Shown: positions 23,236 through 35,540, counted from the stretch's first letter. The stretch is DNA of 64,000 nucleotides from Monodelphis domestica (GCF_027887165.1 NC_077227.1:444224395-444288394), one strand, 5' to 3'. Notes: generated by a model not told the origin, from the sequence alone. Numbers and translations are program-made.

Positions 23236-24926
23236 TGTAGCAGTCCAGCCCATAGGTATTATGGAGAGACAAGGATTGTGAGTGAGCACATGGCCATCCT
23301 GCGCATGGCAAAGAGCTCTATTCCCAGTGTGGCTGAAGTTTAGGTGTGAAACCTTGCTTTCCTTTGTCTCACTCGCCTGAGGATAATAACCCCACCTTCA
23401 CCTTGTTATAAGTTGCATTATCCAATGGCAATACACCAGGTAACTCATCCATATGTATTGAGGTATCATGTAACTGATCAATATGTATGGAGCTCATTTG
23501 TATATCAAAAAGAATATAAGGGACATGACACAGCCAGCCCACCCACTGGGAGGACACCCACAGGTTTGCAATGGAGCAACTTCTCCCCTTTCTCTCTCCT
23601 CTCTATCTTTCTCCCTGAGGCCTGGCCTTGCGGCCAGGCCTCCCTGTTTCTCTCTCTTTTCTAATGCTAATATCTAGCATTATCTACCATCTTTAGTTTC
23701 TGATCTCCTTTCCTTCTGAGCTAGCATTATCCTCTGACCAGTGCAGTGTTAAATTGAGACCATTGGATGGGAATAGCCTGAATTAATAACCACCAGTGGT
23801 CGGAGCAGGCTGTGGCTCCCGAAAAATAATAATTGATTACTGACTTGATTATTTACATCTCTAAAGTCGGCTCGTTCACGCCCTTCGCGGGATCTAAAAC
23901 TTCTATCCTGTGTGACAAGGAAATCACTTTAAAAGACTGATATATATTAATTTAAGGTCGCCAAGGAATTCAGCTATGTAATTCCTAAATGAAAACTCAA
24001 GTCAGCAGTCAATCTTTTATGGAGTTTAATTACAATAGGAGGAAGAAAGGAATTAGAGATAGAGAGAGAGAGAAAAGGGAGAGAAGGGAATAGGGCTTAA
24101 ATACCCCTTCTGTTTAGGCTGGGCCAAAAGGCCCAAGCCCTTAGATAGCTGGGGCAAAGAAAAGAGATCGGTCCCTATTACTCATGTGACCAAAATGGAG
24201 AAACAGTCTCAGAGGCCCCCACCTTCAGCTTCCTTCAGAGCAAGCTTCTCAGAGCACACTCCAACCACTCAGACAAACTCCTCAACCACCACCCTGAGTC
24301 TTCAGACAGCTCTCTCTTTAAGGAAACCATCCAAGTTGCCTCCCCTCAGTTCTCACATCTACCAATCACTGTCCATCAATTTCCCTGTGCCAATGGAGGC
24401 TCTAGCTTAACCCAGGACCGCCCAGAGGTCTCTGGCTTTGCACATGTCTGTTGAAGGTCATATTTTCAAATAATTAAATCTTTGATCCTTTGCTACAGCC
24501 CTTCCTAAATCCTGTTAACCTGAGTAGGGTAGAGATTGGAATAATTAAATTTTGATCTAGGCTGCAGCCCTTACTCAATCCTGTTAGGACTGAGTAGGGT
24601 GGAGATTGATTCCAAGTATCTCCATTATATCAATTCTAAAATCAATCATGACTCAAAGAAATTCCTGTTCTATGCTTAAGCATAGGTCAAAGTCCTTTCC
24701 ATTGTTCAGCAAAAGGTTTCTGTCCTAAAGTAATCTTAAGAAGGGAGGAGGAGGAACCTCCCATGCCAATGGGGTTCACATTCCAATAGACTATCAGTAA
24801 GAAATTTTCCAAGTATAAAATTTCCCAATGGTGAAATTTCCAACATTTATAAGTCTAAGGAATTTTAAGGTTTACACCTGTTTCTATCTTCTCTCCTTGT
24901 AACCTCTCACGGGCCGGGAGGTTGCA
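23236..24926 (+). mobile_element. LTR-C solo LTR with TSD TCCTA
   Basis: It starts TGTAGCAGTCC and ends GGAGGTTGCA. TCCTA flanks it at 23231-23235 and 24927-24931, and L2 sequence continues on both sides. The net LTR is about 721 bp after removing the nested LTR-B. A TATA-like GAATATAAGG lies near 23512. A 5-bp TSD differs from the 4-bp TSDs of LTR-B, E, G and K. Confidence 0.8.
23911..24876 (-). mobile_element. LTR-B copy 2, solo LTR nested in LTR-C, TSD CCTG
   Basis: It starts TGTGACAAGG and ends GGTTTACA on the plus strand, with CCTG at 23907-23910 and 24877-24880. The reverse complement of 'gcttaaatacccc' is a TATTTAA-type promoter box. The full length is 966 bp. Confidence 0.85.
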
Positions 24927-24979
24927 TCCTATTTATCCGGTATGAAGCTTCCTTTGTATATATGTTAGCATGTTGTCTC

Positions 24980-26036
24980 TGTAATATAAGGAAGAGAGAC
25001 ACTGTTATAGGAATGAGAAGCCAGACTGAGGACAGATCAGCCTGAGGAACAGTGGAGGAGGGGCAAGAGAATCCTGGCAGTTCTGAAAGCTGGATAGAAC
25101 TCTGAAGCAACTGACCAGGGACTTCGGGCCTGGGAAGGGGAGGAGAAGGAGCATTTTCCTGAGGCTTAGGAGAGTGGGGATTTCTCTACCTGTGGGGCAC
25201 CTGTCTGCATCCTGAGATCCTCGACAACTCTCCTGTGATTTGTCAATGGCTCTCTGATTCTCAAGAAGGATTTTGTTGGACTCTCTTGCTTGAGCCAACC
25301 TGATCCTTTCCCCTGGCTCTCTCTCCTTGGATTACACTCTACAATTAGTTAATTTATTAAGAGTAGAGATAAGAAGCAGTTGGTTGGAAATGAGGTCGAG
25401 GCCCAGAAGCCTCTGGTTTTCACACCTTGAAAGCCAACTGCAAGAGGGGTAGAGCTTAGGGCCATTCTTCTCCCGCTTACCTTTTCCCTCATTCTTTCAC
25501 CATTACCTTCCCCTTGACGTCAAAATAAATTATTAGTATAAGATAGATCTGGGTTTGAACCTGTCTTTATAATATAAAAAAGGGATAAGAATTAGACTAG
25601 TTAAAGACAGAATTTCAAAGCTGAAATTCTGTCCTTGTCTGAGACAACCCAGACCAGGGTTTGTTATAACTTCTCCACCGAGAAGGGGTTTGATTTTGAG
25701 CCCCTTGGCTCAGTACTGCTGGCAAAGGAACACTGACATCTTTCTTTTCCAGATTTTTGCCATTATAATATCCAGAAAGGGCTGAGAGCTAGAGTGTCTT
25801 TGGGGGAATGAGATTGGAAAAAGTCATCTTGCCCTTCTGAGACTGACTCAGCCTCAGGGGTCCTCAACTTCACTGAGGGGGACATATTTCTACCCTAACT
25901 GAATCAACCAGTTCCAAATCTATCTCCTGCCCCCACTTTTCCTGTTCAACATCTCACTGGAATCATATTCCAGTTGATCACCTCTCTATTAGTAATTGAA
26001 GAGAGGTTCTACTCCATATTTTCCTCCTCTTTTACA
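24980..26036 (+). mobile_element. LTR-D solo LTR with TSD TCTC
   Basis: It starts TGTAATATAAGG and ends CTTTTACA. TCTC lies at 24976-24979 and 26037-26040. L2 reads 'catgttgtctc' before it and 'tcccattagactataagctcc' after it. AATAAATT near 25524 gives plus orientation. At 1057 bp it may contain further insertions. Confidence 0.7.
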
Positions 26037-26160
26037 TCTCTCCCATTAGACTATAAGCTCCTTGAGGGCAGAGACTATCTTTTGCATCTTTTTGTATCCC
26101 TAGTAATTGGCACAGTGCCTGGTATATAGTAGGCATTTAATAAATATTTGATCAATTGCT

Positions 26161-27004
26161 TTGTTATGTAACCAGACATGTCTAGTTTGCCTAATGTGGA
26201 GGTGCCCTTGAAGGATCTTTGGAGAATATCTAGTTTGCCTAACATGGAACCCACTGCATCCCCTACCATATGGTTGGTGGTAACCTCCTGTAAGGTTCTG
26301 TCTGCATCCTTAAAACTGCCAAGATTGAGCCATTTCCTCTCTCTGTGTGTCTCCCTCTTTCTTCCTGCCACCCTTTTCTGTTGCATTCTTTTTGGCAAAA
26401 CTCTTGTCTGTTGTAACCTGAAGATCCTAGCTTGCCACAACAAAGGATGCTATGAACAGAACTGGTGAGAGATGAAGAACTTTCTTGCCCTGTTACCTCT
26501 CTTTTAGCTTAACTCTAAGACATGAGCTTGGAGGTACTTTTTTCTGTTCTGTATTATTTTTTTCTCCTCAGTTTCAGGTTGCTTAAACTTCAGGTGCTAA
26601 ATATGATCTCCACAGAGATGATCTCAGGAGTTTGAGCCACAATGACCTTGGAGCTGGGATTGTAAGCATGCCCAGTGTAGAAGACTTAAAAAGACAAAAT
26701 GCCAGGGAGTTGGGGGGAGGGGTAAGGGAGGGAAATTTTGTGACTTGGAGCTAGGCCTGAATTATAGGAACTGAACTAAGCTTGACCTTAATCCCCTTTC
26801 CCAGCCACAAGACTGAGGAAGTTAAAGGGAGGATTTTGCCTCCCCTCTTGACGGGAAATATGTTTGTAATTATACCTTTTGAAGTAAAGCCTATTTAACT
26901 TTTAGTGGCTAATGAAACTGGAAGTGTAATGAACCAACTAGTTCTCTATACTTAAGGGAACACCATTGGTGAGGGCCAGAGCCATTTGCAGAAAGCTCTT
27001 GTTC
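26161..27004. other. Unassigned, LTR-like wording
   Basis: The 13-mer 'ctagtttgcctaa' repeats at about 26180 and 26231. 'gaagtaaagcctatttaacttttagtggctaa' near 26880 looks like an R/U5 region. No paired ends were found and no gene was recognised. Confidence 0.25.
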
Positions 27005-27200
27005 AGACATTCAGTCATGACTGTAAACAATATTGTACGTGGGGTTTTCTTGGCAAAGATCATAGAGTGGTTTGCCATTTGGGTTAAGACAAATAGAGGT
27101 TAAGTGGTTTGCCCAAGGTTATACAGCTAGTGGGTGTCTGAGGCTGGATTTGAACTCAGATCTTCCTGATTTCTGTCCACTGAGCCATTGAATTGTCTTT
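27005..27200 (-). mobile_element. CORE-SINE, second type
   Basis: 'ggggttttcttggcaaagat', 'agagtggtttgccatt', 'acagctagtgggtgtctgaggc' and 'tggatttgaactcagatcttcctga' on the plus strand are the reverse complement of the SINE. Confidence 0.75.
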
Positions 27201-27532
27201 GGGTAGAAAGCCTAGACACTACCCAAATCCCCTTGAGGTACTAGAAAACCTTGGAGGGAAAACCTACCTGTCCTGCAGTTAGTATTACATCTATATTTAA
27301 AAAACATTCTGAGAAGTGGTCTATCAGCATTCCTGAGATCTCTGTAGTGGAAATACAGAGCAGAAAAGAAGCCTTTGGATTCAGCCCTTGTTGGAGCAGA
27401 AGTTCTTTTCAGACTAGAGGCAGTCTTGACTGACTTTCTCATTCTCAAGAGACTATCAACATGTGATTTTCTCTTTACTTAAATCATGGTCTGTATGCTT
27501 TTAATTCCAGCCATCATTTGGCTCCATCAGTT

Positions 27533-27944
27533 TGTCAACATGGAAATCTAGAGATCCCCAGTTTATTTAGTTTGAGGATGGAAACCCCATGTTTTGACCT
27601 TGTCACAGGAGAGGTTTCCCCCTGAGGGAGGGTCCCACTTCACCAGACAATAGATGTCCGCTTCAGCTTTGGCGTAGTAGGTAGCACATCAGTCTCTCAA
27701 GCTGAAGGTCCCGAGTTTGAGTTCGATCCTCAAAAGGAGGGTGTGATATATTGGAAAATGCTTCTGGAGACAAAAGAGCTACTTGACTTCAGATGGGGTC
27801 TACTTCCCACCTGAAGTGGATGTCTATTGTCTGGTGAAGTGGGACCTTCCCTCAGGGGGAAACCTCTCCTGTGACAAGGTCAAAACCTGGGATTTCTACA
27901 CTCAAACTAAATAAACTGGGGATCTCTAGATTTCCATGTTGACA
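27533..27944. mobile_element. Palindromic element with LTR-type ends and tRNA-like core
   Basis: The 134-bp arms at 27533-27666 and 27811-27944 are inverted repeats with about nine mismatches (roughly 93% identity by eye). Each arm begins TGTCAACATGGAAATCTAGA, like the U3 start of the LTR-K family. Both outer ends are therefore U3-type termini. Flanks AGTT (27529-27532) and AGTC (27945-27948) are a near-perfect 4-bp TSD. The 144-bp centre holds a tRNA-Met-like sequence. It is neither a normal LTR nor a standard MITE. Confidence 0.75.
27663..27741 (+). pseudogene. tRNA-Met-like sequence, anticodon loop altered
   Basis: A-box TGGCGTAGTAGG at 27670 and B-box AGTTCGATCC at 27720 are intact. The anticodon stem TCAGT/GCTGA encloses a 7-base loop with CTC at the anticodon position. 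The wording most resembles elongator tRNA-Met, which would have CAT. The acceptor stem has about two mismatches, and there are roughly six extra bases before the T stem. I read it as a pseudogene or SINE-type head rather than a working tRNA. Confidence 0.55.
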
Positions 27945-28562
27945 AGTCTATTTGCAACTAATGGAAAGACATTTCTCAGAGAATATTTGCTTTATTATTA
28001 GTCTTTTCTATTAGTCTATTTGTCTTGTTCTCCTGATCAACAGGGTATCCAATTAACTCCCTTTGGGCACTGGACAATGTATTATATTTACAGAGTGCCA
28101 TTAATTTTTCAGAGTTATTTTTCAGACTGGCAGATTGCACAGTCTTTTAAGAACTTGGTAGGGGCCCACTGTTCTGCTATCTTGTGTTTTCCTTGAAAAC
28201 CAAGATTTCTTAGCAGGTTTCTATGACATGGCTAGAAATCCTGACAATGAACTTAAGCACCACACTATTGTTTATTTCTCTTTGACCTTTCTGTGCTAAA
28301 GCTGTAGCTCTCTGTAGATATTAGGCTTTCTTCAGTTAAGCTCAGGCACATGCAGAATATATCTCTTCTATTTTATGAGGTTCCAAAGCATATATGAATA
28401 GGTAAACATGACTCTTGAACAAACAATGGATATTGAGAAAAGCTTACTCCTGGTGGCAACATATGTCTGTACCTGAAATGACATGTTCAGGATCCCTGAA
28501 TCTTTTTCTTGGAGATCATGGTCTACAGTATACTAAAAAATGTGTGACTAAAATACCTTAGG
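27945..28562. other. Unassigned interval
   Basis: No recognised repeat, gene or RNA. Confidence 0.3.
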
Positions 28563-28733
28563 GGACACCTAAGTTGCTCTGTGGATAGTCAGGCCTAAAG
28601 ATGGGAGATCTTGGCTTCAGATCTGGTCTCAGACACATCTGACCTGTGTGACTCTGGGCAAGTCACTTAACCACCATTACCTAATGCTTACCACTCTCTG
28701 CCCTATTGATTCTAAGATAGAAAGGAAGGAGTT
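28563..28733 (+). mobile_element. Diverged tRNA-headed CORE-SINE
   Basis: 'ggggacacctaagttgctctgtggatag' head, 'gtgtgactctgggcaagtcactt' core and the 'ctaagatagaaaggaaggagttttt' tail remain in order. Confidence 0.7.
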
Positions 28734-30062
28734 TTTTTGTTTGTTTGTTTGTTTTAACCTTAAATTATTATGTTTAGTATTCTATTCTAAACTAGTACGT
28801 AGGTTTATCCTAGTGCTAGACCTGGTACGTTGTAGTTACTTTTTTGCTACCTTTTTTTTCATATATTATGTAATATAATATCTATCAAAGCAATAATATA
28901 ATATATATCATTTGTTATAAATATGTAATAATTATAATAGTTTATAAGAGAATTTGATTCTCTTGGGTAATTTATGTCCCAAAATTTGTTTCATTCTTCC
29001 CCCTCCACTCTTCTATACCCTTTACTCTCTAAGAAGGTAGGTAATATGATATAGGTTGCATATATATTATCACATAATATCTATTTCCTTGTTTGTCATA
29101 TTATGAAGTCATAATTCATGGAGGAAATAAAGAGAAGAATGGAACGTTTCTATCTGTATTCATGCTCCATCTATTCCTTTTAAGATGGTGGATATCCTTT
29201 TTTATTATGAGTTCCTTGGGGTTGTTGATAATAGTTGTCATTCACAATTGATCATCATACATTATTGTTGGTTACTGTATATAAAGTTCTCATGGTTCTG
29301 CTCACTTCACTTTATGTCACTACATATAAGTCTGTTATGGGGTTCAGATGTGTACCCCTGGGGTTCCGGAAGGATACCTTTTGCAAGAATGCAAGACTCC
29401 AAAACTAAAAACAAAAAGAGAAATTTATTAATTTAGAAAGTAATGTTAAGAATGGCCAGGAGGATAGCAAGGTGGAACAGCAAGATGGGGAGCAGTTTCT
29501 GGGAGGACAGCATGAATGGAAAGGCTGTCTCCCAGACGACATCAGTTCTGGGGATTTTATACTCTTTTTTTTTTTTACATATATATGTAAACATAATATA
29601 CACATATAATATATATAATTATACATACATGCATGCATCTTTTTTAAAATATGCATATAATTTTTAATCATTAAAAAAAATTTAAACATTATTTTATTTG
29701 GTCATTTCCAAACATTATTCACTGGAAACAAAGATCATTTTCTTTTCTTCCCCTCCTCCCCTCCCACCACCTTTCCCTCTCCCATAGCCGACGCACGATT
29801 CCACTGGTTATCACATGTGTTCTTGACTCGAACCCATTTTCCTGTTGTTGGTATTTGCATTAGAGTGTTCATTTAGTCTCTCCTCAGTCATATCCCCTCA
29901 ACCCCTGTAGTCAAGCAGTTGCTTTTCATTGGTGTTTTTACTCCCACAGTTTATCCTCTGCTTGTGGATAGTGTTTTTTAGATCCCTGCAGATTGTTCAG
30001 GGACATTGCATTGCCACTAATGGAGAAGTCCATCACCTTCGATTGTACCACAATGTATCAGT

Positions 30063-33000
30063 CTATGTGTACAATGTTTTCCTGGTTCTGCTCCTTTCGC
30101 TCTGCATCACTTTCTGGAGGTTGTTCCAGTCTCCATGGAATTCCTCCACTTTATTATTCCTTTTAGCACAATAGTATTCCATCACCAACATATACCACAA
30201 TTTGTTCAGCCATTCCCCAATTGATGGGCATCCCCTTGTTTTCCAATTTTTGGCCACCACAAAGAGTGCAGCTATGAATATTCTTGTACATGTCTTTTTC
30301 CTTATTATCTCTTTGGGGTACAAACCCAGCAGTGCTACAGCTGGGTCAAAGGGCAGACAGTCTTTTATCACCCTTTGGGCATAGTTCCAAATTGCCCTCC
30401 AGAATGGCTGGATCAATTCACAACTCCACCAGCAATGAATTAGTGTCCTCACTTTGCCACATCCCCTCCAGCATTCATTACTTTCCATAGCTGTCATGTT
30501 AGCCAATCTGCTAGGTGTGAGGTGATACCTCAGAGTTGTTTTGATTTGCATCTCTCTGATTATAAGAGATTTGGAGCACTTTTTCATGTGCTTATTCATA
30601 GTTTTGATATTTTTGGCTGAGAACTGCCTGTTCATGTCCCTTGCCCATTTATCAATTAGAGAATGGCTTGACTTTTTGTACAATTGATTTAGTTCTTTGT
30701 AAATTTGAGTAATTAAACCTTTGTCAGAGGTTTTTATGAAGATTTTTTCCCAATTTGTTGCTACCCTTCTGATTTTTGTTACATTGGTTTTGTTTGTACA
30801 AAACCTTTTTAATTTGATGTATTCCAGATTATTTATTTTGCATTTTGTAACTCTTTCTAAGTCTTGCTTGGTTTTGAAGTCTTTCCCTTCCCAAAGGTCT
30901 GACATGTATGCTATTCTGTGTTCGCCTAATTTTCTTATAGTTTCCTTCTTTATGTTCAAGTCATTCACCCATTTTGAATTTATCTTGGTGTAGAGTGTGA
31001 GGTGTTGATCTAAACCTAATCTTTCCCACACTGTCCTCCAATTTTCCCAGCGGTTTTTATGAAATAGTGGATTTTTGTCCCAAAAGCTGGGATCTTTGGG
31101 TTTGTCATATACTGTCTTGCTGAGGTCACTTGCCCCCAGTCTATTCTACTGATCCTCCTTTCTGTCTCTTAGCCAGTACCAAATTGTTTTGATGATCGCT
31201 GCTTTATAATATAGTCTGAGATCTGGGACTGCAAGGCCCCCCTCCTTTGTATTTTTTTTTTCATTATTTCCCTGGATATCCTTGATCTTTTGTTATTCCA
31301 AATGAACTTTGTTATGTTTTTTTTTTTAATCAGTAAAAACATTTTTGGAAGTTCCATGGGTATGGCATTGAATAGATAGATGAGTTTGGGTAGGATGGTC
31401 ATTTTTATTATATTGGCTTGTCCTACCCATTAGCAGTTAATGTTTTTCCAATTCTTCAAGTCTAGTTTTAGTTGTGTGGAAAGTGTTTTGTAGTTGTGTT
31501 CATGTAGTTCCTGTGTTTGTCTCAGGAGATAGATTCCTAAGTATTTTATTTTGTCTAAGGTAATTTTGAATGGGATTTCTCTTTCTAGTTCTTGCTACTG
31601 AGCTGTGTTGGAATTATATAGAAATGCTGATGACTTATGTGGGTTTATTTTGTATCCTGCAACTTTGCTAAAGTTATTGATTATTTTGATTAGCTTTTTG
31701 GTTGAATCTCTAGGATTCTTTAAGTAGACCATCATGTCATCTGCAAAGAGCGATAATTTGGTCTCCTCCTTGCCTATTTTAATGACTTCAGTTTCTTTTT
31801 CTTCTCTAATTGCTACTGCTAGTGTTTCTAATACAATGTCAAATAATAGAGGTGATAATGGGCATCCTTGTTTCACTCCTGATCTTAATGGGAATGGATT
31901 TAGTTTATCCCCATTGCAGATGATATTAGTTGATGGTTTTATTTACTGTTTATTATTTTTAGGAAAGACCCTTGTATTCCTATGCTTTCTAGTGTTTTTA
32001 GTAGGAATGGGTGTTGTATTTTATCAAAGGCTTTTTCTGCATCTATTGAGATAATCATGTGGTTCTTGTTGGTTTGCTTGTTAATGTGGTCAATTATGTG
32101 GATAGTTTTCCTAATATTGAACCAGCCCTGCATCCCTGGTATAAATCCTACTTGATCATGGTGGATGACCCTTCTGATCACTTGCTGGAGTCTTTTTGCT
32201 AGTATCCTATTTAAGATTTTTGCATCTATATTCATTAGGGAGATTGGTCTATAATTTTCTTTCTCTGTTTTTGGCCTGCCTGGATTTGGAATTAGTACCA
32301 TGTTTGTGTCATAAAAGGAGTTTGGTAGAACTCCCTCTTTGCTTATTATGTCAAATAGTTTGTATAGTATTGGAGTTAGCTGTTCTTTGAATGTTTGATA
32401 GAATTCACTGGTGAATCCGTAAGGCCCTGGGGATTTTTTCTTAGGAAGTTCTTTGATGGACTGTTGAATTTCTTTTTCTGATATGGGATTATTTAAGAAA
32501 TCTATTTCTTCTTCTGTTAGTCTAGGCAATTTATATTTTTGTAAATATTCATCCATATCTCCTAGGTTGGTATATTTATTGCCATATAGTTGAGCAAAGT
32601 AGTTTTTAATGATTGCCTTAATTTCCTCTTCATTGGAGGTGAGATCCCCCTTTTCATCCTTGATGCTGTTAATTTGTCTTTCTTCTTTCCTTTTTTTAAT
32701 TAGATTGACCAGTACTTTGTCTATTTTGTCTGTTTTTTCAAAGTACCAGCTTCTAGTCTTGTTTATTAGCTCAATAGTTCTGTCACTTTTGATTTTATTA
32801 ATTTCTCCCTTAATTTTTAGGATTTCTAGTTTGGTTTTCTTCTGGGGGGTTTTAATTTGTTCATTCTCAAGTTTTTTGATTTGCATTTCCAATTCCTTGA
32901 TCTCTGTCCTCCCTAATTTGTTAATATATGCACTCAGGGATATGACTTTTCCTCTAAGTACTGCCTTGGCTGCATCCCATAAGGTTTGAAAGGATGTCTC

Positions 33001-33837
33001 ACCGTTGTAATTTTCCTCAATGAAATTATTAATTGTTTCTATGATTTCTTCTCTAACTATCTGATTTTGGAGCATCATATTATTTAATTTCCAATTAATT
33101 TTTGATTTGGCTCTCCATGTACCCTTGCCGATCAATATTTTTATTGCCTTGTGATCTGAAAAGGCTGCATTTATTATTTCTGCTTTTCTGCATTTGAGTG
33201 CCATGTTTCTGTGACCTAGTGTATGATCTATTTTTGTGAATGTGCCATGTGGTGCTGAAAAGAAGGTGTATTCCTTTTTGTCCCTATTTATTTTTCTCCA
33301 TATGTCTATTAACTCTAATTTTTCTAAGATTTCATTCACCTCTTTTACCTCTTTCTTGTTTATTTTTTGGTTTGATTTATCTAAATTTGATAGTGGTTGG
33401 TTCAGGTCTCCCACTAATATCGTTTTACTGTCTATTTCCTCCTTCAATTCACCTAGTTTCTCTATTAAAAATTTGGATGCTATACTATTTGGTGCATACA
33501 TGTTGATTAGTGATATTTCTTCATTGTCTATACTCCCTTTTAACAGAATATATTTACCTTCCCCATCCCTTTTGATCAGGTCTATTTTTGCTTTGGCTTT
33601 GTCAGATATCATGATTGCAACTCCTGCCTTCTTTCTATCAGTTGAGGCCCAAAAGGTCTTACTCCAACCTTTAATTCTAACCTTGTGAGTGTCAACCCGC
33701 CTCATATGTGTTTCTTGAAGACAACAAATGGTAGGGTTTTGGGTTCTAATCCAATCTGCTATTTGTCTACATTTTATGGGTGAGTTCATCCCATTCACGT
33801 TCAAAGTTATGATTGTCATTTGTGGATTCGCTGGCAT
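30063..33837 (-). pseudogene. L1 ORF2 (endonuclease/reverse transcriptase), frameshifted
   Basis: It starts [16 protein letters not shown] at 33837. The endonuclease region keeps [19 protein letters not shown] and SDHK. The reverse transcriptase region has [15 protein letters not shown] and [10 protein letters not shown] (motif A) in the first 632 residues. The frame shifts near 31940, then continues with FADDMMVYL (motif C). Stops follow at about 31593 and in the 31400s, with another shift near 31250. A last open stretch of 322 residues (30063-31031) covers the Cys-bearing C-terminal domain. The gene is inactive. Confidence 0.9.
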
Positions 33838-34559
33838 TTTGATATCTTCCCCTAGTTCTGACCTTTCTTCTTTAGCTATCTCCTTTTGAACCAGTGATTT
33901 ACTTTAGGTCAGTCCCCCTAGTCCCCTCCCTTGAGATGCTTCCCTTTCTAGCCCCTCCATTTTTATGCTCCCTTCCCCTCCCCTGTCTCATTCCCTCCCT
34001 TTTTTTACTCCCTCCCCCCCTCTCCTTCCCTCCATTTTTATACTCCCTTCTCCCTCCCCCTCCTTAATTTTCCTTTCTTTCTTGCCCTAATGGGTAAGAT
34101 AGAATTCAGGATCCCACTGGATCTAGATGTTCTTCCCTCTCAGATTTGATTTCACTGAGAGTAAGGTTTAAGTAATTCCACTTCACGCTCTCTTCCTCTC
34201 CTTCTCATATGAGAGTTTTTCCCCTCCCCTTCCCATATGTATCTTTATATGGGAAAGATTATTCTATTAAGTCCCCCCTATTTCTTGAATAAATCTTAGT
34301 GTTATTGACGGTTCCCCCCCTCCCTTTTCCTTTCTTTGCCCCCACTTTCCCCAAATCTCCTTAATGCCCCAATCTTTCCCTATGCATGTTTCTTCTAACT
34401 ACTCTTATGATGCATATAATTTTTGAGAGTTACACAAAACATTTTCCCCACATATTAATATATATAATTTGATGTAAATGTAGTCCTTATAGAAGAGAGT
34501 TTGACTTAAAGAAAAAGATAAGATTTATCTCCTTTTCCCTTTCTTTCATATTTACCTTT
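33838..34559 (-). other. L1 inter-ORF spacer, purine-rich on the sense strand
   Basis: About 720 bp separate the ORF1 stop from the ORF2 ATG. Around 33915-34080 the L1 sense strand is almost all purine, with many GGG runs. A block containing 'ccctccatttttat.ctccctt' occurs twice about 72 bp apart. No conserved frame is visible. Confidence 0.7.
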
Positions 34560-35540
34560 TCATGTTTCTCTTGCTTTCTGCGCTTGGATATAAAATTTTC
34601 CACTAAGTTCTGGTCTTTTCTTAGCAAATGCTTGGAAATCTTCTATTTTGTTGAATTCCCATACTTTCCCCTGAAAGTATATAGTCAGTTTTGCTGGGTA
34701 GTTGATTCTTGGTTGGAGATCCAGCTCTCTTGCCTTTCTAAATATCGTGTTCCATGCTTTGCGGTCTCTTAGTGTGTTAGCCGCTAAGTCGTGTGTGATC
34801 CTTATGGGAGACCCCTTATATCTGAAGCTCCTCTTCTTGGCTTCTTGTAGGATTTTCTCCTTTTCTTGGAAGCTCTTGAATTTGGCAATTACATTCCTAG
34901 GGGTTGTCTTTTGGGGATTTAGTATAGAGGGTGTTCTATGAACCCTTTCTATTTCTATTTTGCCCCCTTGCTCTAGAACGTGTGGTCAGTTTTCTTTTAT
35001 AATCTCCTGTAGAATAATATCGAGTTTATTGTTTATCTCTGGTTTTTCTGGGAGACCGATAATTCTGAGGTTGTCTCTTCTTCCTCTGTTTTCCAAGTCT
35101 GTGACCTTTTCAGTGAGATATTTTATGTTTTCTTCTAATTCATTAATTTTTTGGGTTTGCTTTATTGATTCTTGCTGTTTTATGATCTCACTTTCTTCGA
35201 GTTGCTTAATTCTGGTCTTTAGGGACTGGTTTTGCTTTTCAGCTTTGTCTGCCCTTCTATTGGATGCTTCGAGCTCTTTTTCCAATTGACCAGTCTTATC
35301 TGTCAAACTGCTGATCTCTTTCTCCCATTTTTCTTTCCAGGTTTCCATCTTTTGGATAAGTTCCAGTTTGAGATCTTCCAGGGCTTGTTGATAGTTTCCA
35401 TTTTGGGAGGCATGCTCTGATTTTTTTTTTATTTCCTCCTCATTCTCTTCTTTTCCTTGGGTATTTCCACCATAAAAGTTTTCAATAGTCACCTTTTTCC
35501 CTTTCTTCCTGGAGGCTTGATTTTGGGCCATGTGAGCCAT
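34560..35540 (-). pseudogene. L1 ORF1 (RNA-binding chaperone), one nonsense codon
   Basis: A frame of about 326 codons runs from ATG at 35540 to TGA at 34560. An in-frame TGA at 34986-34988 interrupts it after residue 184. The N-terminal part is charged and coiled-coil-like (residues ~55-145, heptads rich in E, K, L). The LENRGRRDNLRIIGLPE segment begins the RRM-like domain. The C-terminal portion after the stop keeps the ORF1p pattern (for example ITHDLAANTLRDRKAWNTIF). ORF1p forms trimers that coat L1 RNA. Confidence 0.85.

Larger units (their letters stand above)
20120..26160 (+). mobile_element. L2 LINE with nested insertions
   Basis: Decayed L2 coding strand. GNFNTYLD near 20336 corresponds to the endonuclease GDFN block and TLDLII follows near 20458. 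DTIDHSFLL near 21560 is reverse transcriptase motif A, and YDDDS near 21723 sits at the YADD position. 'cctgcctggactactgtaat' and 'cattcaaagccctttgtag' are typical L2 3' coding. The 3' end is at 26041-26150 ('taagctccttgagggcagagac', 'taataaatatttg'). Insertions lie at 21069-21300, 22283-22928, 23236-24926 and 24980-26036. The short L2 piece at 24927-24979 proves continuity between the last two. Confidence 0.8.

Noticed and set aside
26045..26150. Independent MIR or gene 3' end with AATAAA
   Set aside because: It is the 3' end of the interrupted L2, continuous with the island at 24927-24979.
27663..27741. Functional tRNA gene
   Set aside because: Acceptor-stem mismatches, extra bases before the T stem and the changed anticodon argue for a tRNA-derived pseudogene, despite intact A and B boxes.
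29929..33688. Many plus-strand open frames of 60-150 codons
   Set aside because: They are antisense shadows of L1 ORF2, whose minus-strand frame has clear endonuclease and RT motifs.
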